Positions 11,471 through 24,954 of a DNA stretch of 64,000 nucleotides are shown in pieces. Below the pieces are notes generated by a model. That model searched no databases and was not told where the DNA came from. It saw only the letters and a list, made by a program, of their open reading frames with translations. Location of the stretch: the NCBI GenBank assembly GCA_029582265.1, contig CM055823.1, positions 20,022,827 to 20,086,826 of the forward strand, written 5' to 3'. A program made the position numbers and the translations under genes. Numbering within the stretch: position 1 is the stretch's first letter; each line of letters starts with the position of its first letter. The stretch is from Zoroaster sp. YZ-2022 (Eukaryota > Echinodermata > Asteroidea > Forcipulatida > Zoroasteridae).

Positions 11471-13445
11471 TTATGTTTTGGTTTTTATTGTTTTCGGAGG
11501 CTAAAGGGCATGGAGGCCTTTTGGTATGAAAATTTCAAAAGTAAAGTCATCGATTTCCTAAAGAGGAGAACCTAAGCTTTAATTTGGATATAAATTTGTC
11601 GGCCTCCATTAAAAACTGTTAAAGTTATAACCGTCGCTGAAATAATTTCATTGTCGTATTTGTGTTTTAATCACAACAATATGGGCTATCCACCTGAGTT
11701 ATGGCCCGTATTTTAAGCAGTATTTTGCGGAGAGGCTCAGTGTGCATGAGCCATTTAAAGGTATGAAGAAATTATCTAAATTTAAAAGTCATGTGATTTC
11801 CTAAAAAGGGGAAACCTAAGCTTTAATTTGGATATAAATTTGTCAGGCCCTCCTTAAAACTTTTAAAGTTAACCGTCGCTAGAAATAATTTCATTCATGT
11901 TGTGTTTAATCACAAGCATGTCCGGTGTTTACCCTGCGTTATGGCGCGTATATTGACCGTATTTTTACGGAGGCTAAGGGGTGTGCATGGAGGCCATTTA
12001 AGGTATGAAGAATTGTCTAAATGTAAAAGGGGGTAATATGATTTCCTAAAAGAGAGAAACCCTAAGCTTTAATTTGGATGATATAAATTTGTCGGCCCCT
12101 CATAAAAAACTTTTAAAGTTATAACCGTCACTTCAAAATAATTTTCATTCGTATTTGTGTTTTAATCACAGCAATATAGGCTATCCTACCCTGAATTATG
12201 ACCCGTATTTGCAGTAGTTATTTTGCGGAGGCTAAGGGTATTGCATGGTGGTCTTTAAAAGGTATGAAGAAATTATCTAAATGTAAAGTCATATGATTTC
12301 CTAAAAGGAGAACCTAAGCTTAATTTGGATATAAATTTGTCGGCCTCCCTTAAAACTTTAAAGTTATACCCGTCGCTAGAAATAATTTCATTCATATTTG
12401 TGTTTTAATCACAACAATGTCGGTTGTTTCCCTGAGTTGGCCCGTATTTTGACCGTGTTTACGGAGGGCTAAGTGTGCATGGAGGCCGTTTAAAGGTGAA
12501 ATTGTCTAAATGTAAGATCATCTGATTTCCCTAAAAGGGAGGAACCTATAAGCTTTAATTTGGATATAAATTTGTCGGCCGTCATTAAAACTGTTAAAAG
12601 TTATAACCGTCGCTAAAATAATTTCATTCAGTACATGTTTAATCACAACAATATAGGCTATCTACCTGAGTTGTAATGATATAATTGACAGTTATTTGCG
12701 GAGAGCTCGGTTGCATAGAGGCCATTTAAGGTATGAAGAAATTATCTGAATGTAAAAGTCATGTGATTTCCTAAAAGGGAGAACCTAAGCTTTAATTTGG
12801 ATATAAATTTTGTCGGCCTCATAAAACTTTTAAAGTTATAACCGTCATACAAAATAATTTCATTCGTATTTGTGTTTTAATCACAACAATGTCAGTGTTT
12901 ACCCTGCGTTGGCAATATATTGACCATGTTTACAGGAGGGCTAAGTGTGCATAGAGGCCCGTTGGGGTACGAAGAAATTGTCTAAATGTAAAGATCATCT
13001 GATTTCCCTAAAGGGGGAAGACTAAGCTTTAGACTGGATTATAAATTTGTCGGCCGTCATTAAAAAGCCATTAAAGTTATAACCCCGTCATGAAATAATT
13101 TCATTCGTATTTGTGTTTAATCACAGCAATATAGGCTGTCTACCCCGGGAGTTATGGCCAGTATATTGACAGTATTTTGCGGAGGCTCAGTTTGCATGGG
13201 GCCATTTAAGGTATGAAGAAATTATCTGAATGTAAAAAAGTCATGAAATTTCCCTAAAAGGGAGAACCCTAGCTTTAATTTGGATATAAATTTGTCGGCC
13301 TCACTTAAAAAACTTTTAAAGTTATAACCGTCGTTGAAATAAATTTTCATTCTGTTTGTGTTTAATCACAACAATGTCCGGTGTTTACCACCGTTTATAG
13401 TAAAGGGGTTATATTGACCGTATTTTACGGAACAGATAGCCATGG
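11471..13445 (+). repeat. Satellite A, about 8 tandem copies of ~245 bp
   Basis: The landmark CCTAAGCTTTAATTTGGAT recurs near 11572, 11816, 12063, 12315, 12549, 12788, 13023 and 13266, every 234-252 bp. Each unit also carries TTTGTCGGCCTCC, GTTTTAATCACAACAATATA and GCATGGAGGCC. Copies differ by many small indels and homopolymer-length changes. It is non-coding. The same satellite reappears at 25760-27830. Confidence 0.95.
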
Positions 13446-16400
13446 AAAGGCCGTTTAAGGTATGGTTGTTCTGTATGGTGAACCGAATCGGGAGACTTTG
13501 ATAAAGGGTGAAAAAAACGACAATGCTTCCCTTGTCGTTTTTTCCAAATTTGGCCTAAAATTGACATTAAGCAGTTGATACTTGGTGGGGAGACGTAATG
13601 AGTGCCTAGAACCCATTTGTCGCGTAATTTGGGGTCACCTGCCAACTTTTGGGAAATTCAATATTTTATGAAGAAATATGGGTAAAATTGTCAAATTTTA
13701 AACTTGTCAAATAGGCTGTAACTCGGTGGCTGTATTCTGCAGACACAGGGGTTTGATCTTCCGTAATTCTGAACCCGAATCGGAACTTTCAATTGAAAAA
13801 AACGACAATGCCACCTCTTGTCGTTTTCCAAAATTTTATTCGGTACATTTTTTCAAAATGATTGGGATACTTCCTGGGGAGACGTAATAAAGTGCCTAGA
13901 ACCCATTTTTTCGTAATTTGAGTCGCCTATCTTTTCCAACTTTTGAAAAATCAATTTTTGAAAAACATTTTGGTGAAAATTGTCAAATTCTAAACTTGTT
14001 CAAATGATGTAACTCGGTGGCTGTATTCTTAAGGAACACAGGAGTTCATTCTGTGTAATTTTTGAACCGAATCGGAGAAAAAAAAAAATTTCGGAGGTGA
14101 AAAACGACAATGCTTACACTCTTGGCCGTTTTTTTTCCAAGTTAATTCCTAAAATTGACATTTTTTCAAATGATTGATGCTTCCTGGGGAGACGTAATAA
14201 AAGTGCCTGAAAACCCCATTTTCGTAATTTGGTCGCCTTTTCTTTCCAACTTTTAGAAAATCAATATTTATGAAAATATTGGTCAAATTGTCAAATTTAA
14301 ACTTGTCCAAATAGGCTGTAACTTGGTGGCTGTATTCACAGACACAAGGTTATTCTATGTAATTTTGAACCGAATCAGGAGACATTTTTTTCAGTGAAAA
14401 AACAAAACATTTTCTTGTCGTTTTTCCAAATTTTGGACTAATTGACATTTAAAAAAAAGCGATTGATAACTTGCTGGAGACGTAATAGAGTGCCTAGAAC
14501 CCATTTGTCGTAATTTGGTCCTATCTTTCCCAACTTTTAGAAATTTTAATTCTTTTATGAAGAAATATGGGTAAGTGTGGAATTTAAACTTTGGTCCAAA
14601 ATAGGCTGTAACTCGGTGGCTGTATTCTGCAGACACAGAGGTTCATTCTGTAATTCTGAACCGAATCAGAACTTTTTCGAGGTGAAAAAACGACAATGCC
14701 TACTTGTCGTTTTCCAAAATTTCAGCCCTAAAGTGACATTTTTCAAAATGATTGGATACTATAAGGAGACGTAATAAAGTGCCTAGAACCCATTTTTCGT
14801 AATTTGAGTCGCCTTTTTATCTTTCCCAAGCTTTTGAGAAAATAAATTTTTTTATGAAAAACATTTTGGTGAGTGTCAGAATTTTAACGTTCAAATAAAA
14901 CATAACACAGTGGCTGTATTCTGCAGACACACGGGTTTCATTCTGTGTAATTTTAGACTGAATCGGACACATTTTTTTTTTTTCGGGTGAAAAAAACGAC
15001 AATGTTACTTATCGTTTTTTCAAATTAGCCTAAATTGACATTTAAAAAACGATTGATACTTGCTGGAGACGTATTAAATTGCCTAGAACCCATTTGTCGT
15101 AATTTGAGTCACTATCTTTCCAACGTTTTAAGAAATTCAATATTTATGAAAATATGGGTAAAAATTGTCAAATTTAAGCTTGTCAAATAGGCTGTAACTC
15201 GGTGGCTGTATTCTGCAGACACAGAGTTCATTCTGTGTAATTCTGAACCGAATCGAGGAACTTTTTTTTCGAGGTGAAAAAAACGACAATGCTTACCTCT
15301 TGTCGTTTTCCCAAATTTTAACCTAAAATTTTACATTTTTTCAAAATGATTGATACTTCCTGGGGAGACGGCAATAAAGTGCCCCTAGAACCCATTTTCG
15401 TAATTTGAGTCGCCTATCTTTCCCCAACTTTTGAGAAAATCAATTTTTATGAAAAACATTTTAGTGAAAATTGTCAAATTCTAAACTTGTTCAAATAGGC
15501 TAACTCGGTGGCTGTATTCTGCAGACACAGAGGTTCATTCTGTGTTTGATGCGAACCGAATCGGAGAAAAAAAGATTTCGAGGGTGAAAAAACGTAATGC
15601 TTACCTCTTGCCGTTTTTTCCAAAATTTTAACCCTAAGTGTGTTTTTCAAAATGATTGATACTTCCCTGGGGAGAATAGTAGTGCCTAAACCCATTTTTT
15701 TCGTAATTTGAGTCGCCTATCTTTCCAACTTTTAGAAAATCAATATTTATGAAAATATTGGTCAAATTGTCAAATTACAAGCATGACCAAAGAGGCTGTA
15801 ACTTGGTGGCTTATTCTTGCAGACACACAGGTTCGATACTGTGTGGTACAGACCGAATCGGAGACATTTTTCGAGGTGAAAAAACGACAATGCTGCTGTC
15901 GTTTTTTCCAAATTTTGGACAAAATTGACATTTAAAAAAAACGATTGATAACGCGGGGAGACAATAAAGAGTGCTAGAACCCCACATTTGTCGTAATTTT
16001 GGGGTGCTATTCTTCCAACTTTTGAAATTCAATATTTTATGAAGAAATATGGGTAGGTGTCAATTTAAACTTGTCCAAATAGGCTGTAACTCGGTGGCTG
16101 TGTTCTGCAGACACAGAGGTTCATTCCTATTAATTCTAGACCGAATCCAGAGACAATTTTTCAGTGAAAAAACGTGCTACCCTTGTCGTTTTCCAAATTC
16201 CCCAGCCTAAATTGACATTTTTCAAATGATTGATACTTCCTGGGAGACGTAATAAAGTGCCTAAGACATTTTCGTAATTTTGGGGTCTCCTATCTTTCCA
16301 ACTTTTGAAAATCAATATTTTATGAAGAAAATATTAATTCAAATTGTCAAATTAAAACTTGTCCAAATAGGCTGTAACTTGGTGGCTGTATTCTGGGCAA

Positions 16401-19400
16401 ACAGGTTCATTCTGTGTAATTTTGAACCGAATCGGAGAGATTTTTTTCGAGGTGGAAAAACGTAATGCTTACTTGTCGTTTTCCAGAATTTGGAACTAAA
16501 ATTTGACATTAAAAAACAGTGATACTGCTGGGGAGACGTCAATAGAGTGCCTTAGAACCCCATTTGTCGTAATTTGAGTCGCCTATCTTTCCCAACTTTT
16601 AAGAAATTCAATATTTTGCTGAAAGAAATATACGTTAAATTGTCAAATTTTAAACTTGTCCAATAGGCTGTAACTCGGTGGCTGTATTCTGTACCTGCAG
16701 ACACGGGGTTCATTCTATGTAATTCTGAACCAGATCAGGCTTTTTTTCGAGGTGAAAAACGACGATACTTACCACTTGTGTTTTTCCCAGAATTTATTTA
16801 AAATTGACATTTTTCAAAATGATTGATACTTTTCCTGGGGAGACGTAATAAAGTGCCTGAACCCATTTTCATATTTGAGTCACTGTCTTCCCAACTTTTG
16901 AGAAAATAATTTTTTTTGAAAAACATTTTGGTGGGGTGTCAAATTCTAAGTTGTTCCCAAAAATAGGAGCTGTAACCACAGTGGCTGTATTCTGCAGACA
17001 CACAGGTTCGTCTGTGTAATTTTAAGACCCAAGATCGGACACATTTTTTTCAATTGAAAAACGACAATGTTACTTGTCGTTTTCCAGAATTTGACCTAAA
17101 TTGACATTTTAAAAAAAACGATTGATACTTGCTGGGAGACGTAATAGAAGTGCCTAGACGTTGTCGTAATTTTGGGGTCATATCTTTCCAACTTTTTAAA
17201 AATTCAATGGCATGAAGAAATGGGTAGGTGTCAAATTTTAAACTTATCCCAAATAGGCTGTAACTCGGTGGCTGTGATGCTGCACGGACACAGAGGTTCA
17301 TTCTGTGTAATTCTGAACCAGATCAGGACTTTTTTTTTTTTTCGAGGTGAAAAAAACGACAATGCTTACCTCTGTCGTTTTTTCCAAAATTTCAGCCTAA
17401 TTTACATTTTTCAAAATGATTGATACTTCTGGGGAGACATCAATAAAGTACTAGAACCCATTTTCGTAATTTGAGTCGCCTATCTTTCCCAACTTTGAGA
17501 AAATCAATTTTTATAAAAAACATTTTGGTGAAAGGTGTCAGTTCGCTTCCCAAATAGGCTGTAACTCATTGGCTGTATTCTGCAGACACAGAGTTCATTC
17601 TGTGTATTTGAACCGAATCGGAGAAAAAAAATTTGGTGAAAAAACTTATTAATGCTTACCTCTTATCGTTTTTCCAAATTTGACCCTAAAGTGAGCATTT
17701 TTTTCAAATGATTGATACTTCCTGGGGAGTTGTCAAAGGTGCCTAGAACCCATTTTTCGTAATTTGGAGTCGCTATTCTTAGCTTTTGAAAGTCAATATT
17801 TTATGAAGAAATATTGGGTTTAATTGGAAATTTTAAAACTTGTCCAAAAAGGCTGTAACCCTTGGTGGCTGTATTCTGCAGACACACAGGTTATTCTGTG
17901 TATTTTGAACCGAATCAGGTGTTTTTCGAGAATTGAAAAAACGCGGTAATATACTTGTTGTTTTAAATTTTGGACTAAATTGACATTTAAAAAAAACGAT
18001 TGATACTTGCTGGGGAGACGTAATGATGCCTAGAACCCATTTGTCATTGTTGAGTCACCTATCTTTCCAACTTTTAAAATTCAATTATTTATGAAAAATA
18101 TGGGTAAAATTGTCAGGTAAAACTTGTCCAAATAGGCTGTAACTCATTGGCTGTATTCTGCAGACTGGAGGTTCATTCTAATGTAATTCTGAACCGAATC
18201 AGAAATTTTTTTCAGTGAAAAAAAACGACAATGCTACATAATAAATTTCCCAAATTTAACTAAAATTGTTTTTATTTTCAAATAATTGATACTTCCTGGG
18301 AGACGTAATAAGGTGCCTAGAACCCATTTTTCGTAATTTGGTGTGTATTTCTTAACTTTTTGAAAATAAATTTTTTATGAAAACATTTTGATCCAAGTGT
18401 CAAATTCTAAAGTTGTTCAAATAGGCTGTAACACAGTGGCTGTATTCTGCAGACACGGAGTTCATTCTGTGTAATTTGAACCGAATCGGAACAACTTTTT
18501 TTTCGAGGTGAAAAAAGCGACAATGCTTACCCCTTGTCGTTTTTTCAAATTTCAACCCCTAAATTGACATTTAAAAAAAAATGATTGATTAACTTGCTGG
18601 GGAAAACGTAATGAGGGGTGCCTAAAGCCATTTGTGTCGTAATTTTGGAGTCGCCTATTCTTCCAACTTTTAAGAAAATCAATGTTTATGAAAAAAATAT
18701 ATGGGTGGTGTGAAATTCTAAACTTGTTGAAATAGGCAACTAGGTGGCTGTATTCTGCAGACACAGAGGTTCATTCTGTATGATTTTGAACCGAATCGGA
18801 AAAAAAAATTTGGTGAAAAAACGATATGCCCTTATGTCGTTTTTTCCCCAAATTCCCCAACCTAAAATTAATTTTTTCAAAATGATTGATACTTCCTGGG
18901 AGACGTAATAAAGTCCTAGAACCCCATTTATGTAATTTTGGAGTCGCCTATTCTTAACTTTTAAGAAAATCAATATTTTATGAAGAAATGTGGTCAAGGT
19001 GTCAAATTTTTAAACGTCCAATAAAACAACAACAGTGGCTGTATTCTGCAGACACACAGGTTCATTCTGTGTAATTTTAACTTGAATCGGAACATTTTTT
19101 TTTTCGAAATTGAAAAAACGACAATGCTACTTGTCGTTTTTCAATTAGCCTAAAGTGACATTCAAAAAAACGATTGACTGCTGGGGAGACGTAATGAAGT
19201 GCCTAGAACCCCATTTGTCTCGTAATTTGGGTCCCGCTATCTTTCCAACTTTTGCAGAAATTCAATATTTTATGAAAATATGGGTAAAATTGTCAAATTT
19301 TAAACTTGTCCAAAATCAGGCTGTAACTCGTTGGCTGTATTCTGCAGACACAGGGTTCATTCTGTGTAATTCTGAACCAGATGGATACTTTTTTTTCGAG

Positions 19401-20760
19401 GTGAAAAAACGACAATGCTTACCTCTTGTCGTTTTCCAAATTTAAGCCTAAAATTTTTTTGCAAAATGATTGATACTTCCCTGGGGGCGTAATAAAGTGC
19501 CTAGAACCCATTTTTCATAATTTAGTCGCCTATCTTTCCCAACTTTTTAAGAAAATCAATTTTTATAGAAAAACATTTTGGTAGAAAATTGTCAATTCTA
19601 AACTTGTTCAAATAGTACCCGCGCTCAGTGGCTGTATTCTGCAGACCGGGTTCATTCTGGTGTAATTTTGGGCCGAATCGGAAAAAACAAATTTCGAGGT
19701 GAAAAAACGACAAGTACTTACCTCTTGTCGTTTTTTCTGAGTTAAACCCTAAAATTGACATTATTTTTTTTCAAAATGATTGATACTTGCCGGGGAGACG
19801 TAATAAAGTGCCTAGAACCCATTTTCGTAATTTGAGTCATATCTTTTTTTAAGAAAATCAATATTTTATGAAAATATTGGTCAAATTATCAAATTTTAAA
19901 CTTGTCCAAATAGGCTGTAACGGTGGCTGTATTCTGCAGACACACAGGTTCGTCTGTGTAATTTTGAACCCGAATCGGAGACATTTTTCAGGTGAAAAAC
20001 GACAATACTTGTCGTTTTTCCAAATTGGACTAAAATTGACATTTAAAAAAAAACGATTGATACTTGCTGGGGAGACGTAATAGAGTGCTAGAACCCATTT
20101 GTCGTAATTTGAGTCGCCTATTCTTTCCAACTTTTTAAGAATTAATATTTTATGAAAAATATGGGTAAGGTGTCGGTACAACTTGTCCAAATAGGCTGTA
20201 ACTCATTGGCTGTATTCTGCAGACACAGAGGTTCATTCTGTGTAATTCTGAACCCGAATCGGAACAATTTTTCGGGTGCTCAAAAACAATAATGCTACCT
20301 TGTGTTTTCCAAATTCAGCCTAAAATTGACATTTTTCAAAATGATTGATACTTCCTGGGGGCATAATAAAGTGCTAGAACCCATTTTTCATTTGATCGCT
20401 ATCTTTCAACTTTTTGAGAAAATCAATTTTTTAATTAAAACAAGTTTGGGGTTGAAATTGTCAAATTCTAAAGTTGTTCAAAATAGGCTGTCACACGGTG
20501 GCTGTATTCTGCAGACACAGGTTCGTCTGTGTAATTTTTACAGACCAAGATCCGGAACAACTTTTTCAATTGAAAAACAGCAATACTGTCGTTTTTCCAA
20601 ATTTTATTATAAATTGACATTTAAAAAAAAAATGATTGATATTGCTGGGAACGTTGGCCTAGAACCCGTTGTCGTAATTTGGGTCGCCTATCTTTCCCAA
20701 AGCTTTTGAAATCAATTTTTTTAATGAAAAATTATGGTGAATTTTCAAAATTTTTTAAGC
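13446..20760 (+). repeat. Satellite B, about 24 tandem copies of ~295 bp
   Basis: The landmark GTGGCTGTATTCTGCAGACA recurs every 287-310 bp from about 13727 to about 20500. Each unit also contains GAACCGAATCGGA, GAAAAAACGACAATGC, GATTGATACTTCCTGGGGAG and GCCTAGAACCCATTT. Three variants can be told apart near ATGAAGAAATATGGGT, GAAAAACATTTTGGTG and GAAAATATTGGTCAAA. They often follow one another in that order, suggesting an irregular three-unit higher-order repeat. Dense small indels explain the many short open frames; none is a gene. Confidence 0.95.
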
Positions 20761-20764
20761 TCAA

Positions 20765-21060
20765 ATTACGTAAAAATGGGTTTCCTAAACACATTTTAAA
20801 TCTCACAACAGCTATCAATCATTGAAAAAAAATTCAATTTTTAAATGAAGTGGAAAAAACGACAGACGATAACCCCGTGTCATTTTTTCACCTCAGTACT
20901 CCGATTCGATTATAATGCAGAATATTCTCTATACAGAATACAGCTACTCGAATACAGCCTATTTGGACAAGTTCATCTGACAATTTCCCTTATTTCTTCA
21001 TAAAAATATTGATTTTTCTTAAAAGATGGACAAATAAACGACTCAAATTTAACAATCATT
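20765..21060 (-). repeat. Inverted single copy of satellite B
   Basis: Read on the minus strand this is a diverged B unit, with the complement of AATAGGCTGT, GAACCGAATCGGAG and TTGATACTTCC in the right order. It faces the last direct copy, so the array ends in a hairpin-forming junction near 20760. Confidence 0.75.
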
Positions 21061-21186
21061 GTACTATGTCTGGATCCTCAAGGTGTTGTTGCCCAGTTAT
21101 GGTGTAATATGGATTAATAAAGAGCAAGAAAGAAGATTGAAACAAAACAGAGAAATTATCATTGGTTGAGATGCCTTAACAGCACT

Positions 21187-21306
21187 TCCCGAATTGAAAA
21201 AAATAAATTAAAAAAAATAATAAAAATAAAAATAAAAAAAAAAAAAAAAAAAATAAATAAAAAAATAAAATATAAAAATAAAAATAAAAATAAATAAAAT
21301 AAAGAA

Positions 21307-21349
<43 letters not shown>

Positions 21350-21352
21350 TAT
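21187..21352. repeat. A-rich low-complexity tract
   Basis: Runs of A interspersed with AATAA and AAAATA, ending in a 40-base A run. It is followed by the tRNA-like repeat region and may include a retroposon tail. Confidence 0.85.
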
Positions 21353-21584
21353 TTTTTTAAAAGGTGGAGAGTTAGTCAGAGTGTCATTACAGTGACCAGG
21401 TGATAGGATGACTCAAAGTCCCGTAACACTGACATGGTGATCACCTTGGGGCGCACTTCTGGAGGGTCGCTTCCCTCGGTCCCTCCTTTTTTCCTCCCCA
21501 TACATTTCCTCCACATCTAACCTTCAGGGAGGAGACATGGGGCCATTGCCGCAGCCAGCAGCTGCCATGTCTCTGTGTCTCAGG

Positions 21585-22450
21585 GCGGATTCGAACCCAG
21601 ACGTACCCCAAACCTGGAACTCCCGCAAGTGGGACGAGGCCCAGTGGACTAACGACGCCATTTATCCTGTTAAGTATTTGCAGTTAAGATTTAATGCTAC
21701 TTAAATAAATCGTGATTACGCAACATTGCAAAATTAAAAATTGAATTAATGCCGCTGGGATTCGAGCCCGTACGTACACCAGCTTGGAACTGCCTGCAAT
21801 TGATAGCACAGTGGACTAACGGCCATATTTATCCTGTTGGTATTTGCAGTTGAATTTAATACTACCGATAATCAATCTGATTACGCCAACGATATAAAAT
21901 TAAAGTCAATTAGCTCGCTGAGATTCGAACCACCGTACCAACTTGGAACTGCCTGTATTGACAGTGGATAACGACGCAATTTATTATGTTGGTATGTCAG
22001 TTGAATTGTCTACTTATATAAATCTCGTCGAGTTGTAACGATATAAAAATTAAAAAATTCAATTTGGCGCCGCTAAGTTCGAACCAGTTAGCTGTAATTA
22101 ATCACAGCAACCAGACTGGCGGCATGCGCCACGAATCCTGTTGGTGTTTTGGAGTTTAATTTTAATACTACTTAAATAAATCGTGATTACCGTCATATAA
22201 AATAATAAAAAAGATGTTGCCGCCTCTGAGTTCGAACCAGTTAGCCTGGAATTGACCCACCTGCGGACATCTGACGCATAAGCCCTTTGCTGTTGAGTAC
22301 GCAGGGTTGAAATAAATACCCTTTAAATTTAAATCGTGATTGCGCCATGAAATTTAAAAAAGGTTAATTGGTGTCTCCGGAAGGTTCGAGACCAGGTTAG
22401 TCTGCACCGAATCCCAGGGATATAACCACGCCACCAACCCGTGTTAACAA
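21585..22450 (-). repeat. Tandem tRNA-like modules, ~155-bp units
   Basis: About five or six diverged units occur. On the minus strand each has an A-box-like GTCGTTAGTCCACTG and a B box of the GGTTCGAATCC type (clearest at about 21585-21665). They are joined by a linker with TCCTGTTGGTATTTGCAGTTGAA and AAATCGTGATTACG. A related single copy lies at about 39440-39560. This looks like a tRNA-derived SINE or pseudo-tRNA unit that became tandemly amplified; the later copies are decayed. Confidence 0.55.
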
Positions 22451-22489
22451 ATTTAGTTCAATATTGCCCGATAAACCGCGGTTGCACAA

Positions 22490-22925
22490 CCACGTTTTCA
22501 ACATCCGGGACAGATCATGTTGCCGACACATGAGCGGGCCCGGATGTTTGTTGTCTTCAGATAAGCATGAGAAGATGTGTCATCTTATCGATATAGGCTG
22601 TGGGTGATGGCGAGTAGCTTCGAAAGGAGAGGGAAAGGTACAGAAAACTCAGGGATTTGTAGAACTCCCCAAGCTGTGGCAAGTCAAAGGTGAAGGTTGT
22701 TCCATGGTGAGTGGGGCACTGGGTACAATTCCCGAGGCGTTGAGAAACATCTCAAAGGAGATAGGAACATCTGTTAGAGTGGTGCTACAGAAAAGGGCGG
22801 CACTCTTAGGGACAGCAAGGATTCTACAAAGACACTCAAGATCTAAGGCTACAGGACGTAGCTTGACTCGATATGTGGCAGAAAGGAAAACAAAGATCTT
22901 TCTATTTATGCGAAATAAAAATTTG

Positions 22926-22927
<2 letters not shown>
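22490..22927 (+). pseudogene. 3' end of a non-LTR retrotransposon pol (decayed)
   Basis: Three frames carry the pieces in order: DKHEKMCHLIDI (about 22560-22600), ERYRKLRDL followed by a stop (about 22630), KSKVKVVP, and, after a frameshift at about 22704, VSGALGTIPEALRN and ALLGTARILQ. This order (an acidic LIDI segment, a charged helix, a VVP..GALG core, then ALLGTARIL) is the C-terminal region of a widespread class of LINE polyproteins, recognised from family knowledge. The reverse transcriptase is absent. A TAA microsatellite follows directly, as expected for a 3' tail. Confidence 0.6.

Positions 22928-22985
<58 letters not shown>
22928..22985. repeat. (TAA)n microsatellite, LINE tail
   Basis: An uninterrupted run of ATA/TAA units just downstream of the LINE C-terminal relic. 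Confidence 0.9.
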
Positions 22986-23619
22986 GTATATTTCATGAAA
23001 ACTACAGGGTTTTTAAATAAATACCCGTTTCAAATATCAATGTTTTTTGTACAATTTCAATTCTTTCATCTTTCAGAAAGATGGTTTATCTTATAATGGT
23101 TTTACAGCCATTCAGGATTGTTTATGGTTGTGGGTAGCCATGAGGGCATAACATCCCTTCTCTAACCGATTGTTTTACTTTTCGTAGTTTTTTTTTTTGT
23201 ACTTTGTACTTACTACAAGAAGCAATTATTTTATTCAATAATCAATCAGTGGCATTTTCAGGGTTTTGGATGGTGGATCATCATCACTTCATCAAATTAT
23301 CACGGTCGTTTAATAAGTGATTGTGTATTGCTGTAATATTAATAAGTAATGTTTTTCGCAGAAAAACCGCCATTGTGCACAAAATATGCATACAGTTTTA
23401 ACGGGCGACAAAAGATAAGCATCTCATGATCTTAAAAAGTAATATGCCACAATTTCATTGCTCGAAATCTCAAACAATAATTGTTTCCCCAAAGCTCATG
23501 AGTACATCTTCCTCTCGTTTAGTTTGTCACTCATCATCATATTTTGTAGGAAACATATATAATTAGTTATATTTGTCATAATAATTTGTGACAACAATAG
23601 CGGCCTCATCTAAATCTTT
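22986..23619. other. Non-coding, no recognisable feature
   Basis: AT-rich single-copy-looking sequence. I see no exon, repeat or RNA gene. Confidence 0.4.
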
Positions 23620-24117
23620 TGCTAGGCCCATGAGAATGAAAGTCATAGATTTTGTCTGCCCGCATGTTCCCAAAAGCTACCGCCCTAAATGTTTCATTAT
23701 TTTGCCAAAAAAAATCATTATTTGCACAAAAAGGTAATTTTGCAATTTCCCACCAGTATTGTGCGCTATAAAATAATCATTAGCACATGTTCTCTTTGAT
23801 CTTGGTGTGATGTTACGAGCAAGGTTAATCGCGCTAAAACTGTATACTTTAAACTCCTCCGATCCGCACCTGCAACTGTACCCGCCTTCACATGCACAAA
23901 CGTTCGCTGTTGAGCCCTGCGTGGAGTAATCTTCGTGCCTGTGTGCGGCCCGCATAATGATGCATGTACGTACACAGATTAGAAGAAAACATCTTTGTGA
24001 TTGCGCTGTTATTAATGATCAATGGAAGCGTGAATAATGAATAATGAAAAAAGCCTCATTTGTTTCAAAAATTTCCCCGGACGCAAATCTATGACTTTCA
24101 TTCTCTTGGCCTTAGCA
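23620..24117. mobile_element. 498-bp MITE with ~38-bp TIRs
   Basis: The left end starts TGCTAGGCCCATGAGAATG and continues AAAGTCATAGATTT. The right end is the complement of TGCTAAGGCCAAGAGAATG followed by the same AAAGTCATAGATTT, so the arms differ only by a few substitutions and one indel. The interior is non-coding. Target duplication not resolved. Confidence 0.75.
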
Positions 24118-24950
24118 TGATGGGAAAATTATCCCAACACATATAGTTAATTAGTGCATTTTTTATGTAAAAATTAACAGTCTGAAGTTCTTTTAAATCA
24201 GGAAAGGGAAATTGTCAGTACGTGAATCTTTAAAAATTTAAGTACTTGCCATCAGTAGCCCATACTAGGGCCATAAAGGACTCCCTTCTGTATCCTTGGC
24301 CTAATTAACCCCACATGCATCGATAGATACAAAAATTGATATATTTCAAATTTTGATCTGCTAATTATTACAGCCTACAACTTGATGATTATGTAACCTT
24401 GCCCAAGCAGACACTTTGGCAAACAATATATTTACTCATGTTAGCTCACTTTCATAAAAAATTTCTGAAATTGAAAAAAAAAATAATAATTATGATAATT
24501 AAAAAATTTCACCAAAAATTACTGGTCTCTAATAGCAAACTTTATACCAGTTTCTACTTGGGCAAGCTTACCTAATCACTGTTTTTAGATTGTAAATAAT
24601 TAGCAGATCAACAGTTTAAAAAATCATTTTTTAACATGTGGGGGGTTATGGCCAGGGATATGAGGGAGGCAGTGTGACAATGGGAATGGAGCAGGTTCCA
24701 AAGGAGCCCAGGTTTGTTGATATATTTCTTTATAGCTTTTAAATTCAATTTGCCTCAAAGGGCCCATGGAAATCTCTTACCCCTTATATGAACCTCCCCT
24801 TTTCTCATGTTGCTTTTTGTTTTAGGGTATAATTTTGGGTTGAAGATGCAAGCATGTACTAGAAAAAGCGATTTTCAAACTCTACCAGTATTTTAAACCC
24901 TTGAGTTATTTGTACTTTTTCAGCTATTATTGATGAGTTTTTGTTTGCTT
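24118..24950. other. Non-coding, possible intron
   Basis: AT-rich, without repeats I recognise. It ends in a pyrimidine-rich TTTTTGTTTGCTTACAG at 24938-24954, a credible splice acceptor for the segment that follows. Confidence 0.4.
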
Positions 24951-24954
24951 ACAG

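Noticed and set aside
13409..20709. Many 60-135-codon frames in satellite B
   Set aside because: They recur at fixed places in the repeat unit, on both strands, and shift with indels; the array is non-coding.
22649..22996. 115-codon minus-strand frame with a poly-isoleucine run
   Set aside because: The isoleucines come from the TAA microsatellite, and the rest is antisense to the LINE C-terminal relic.
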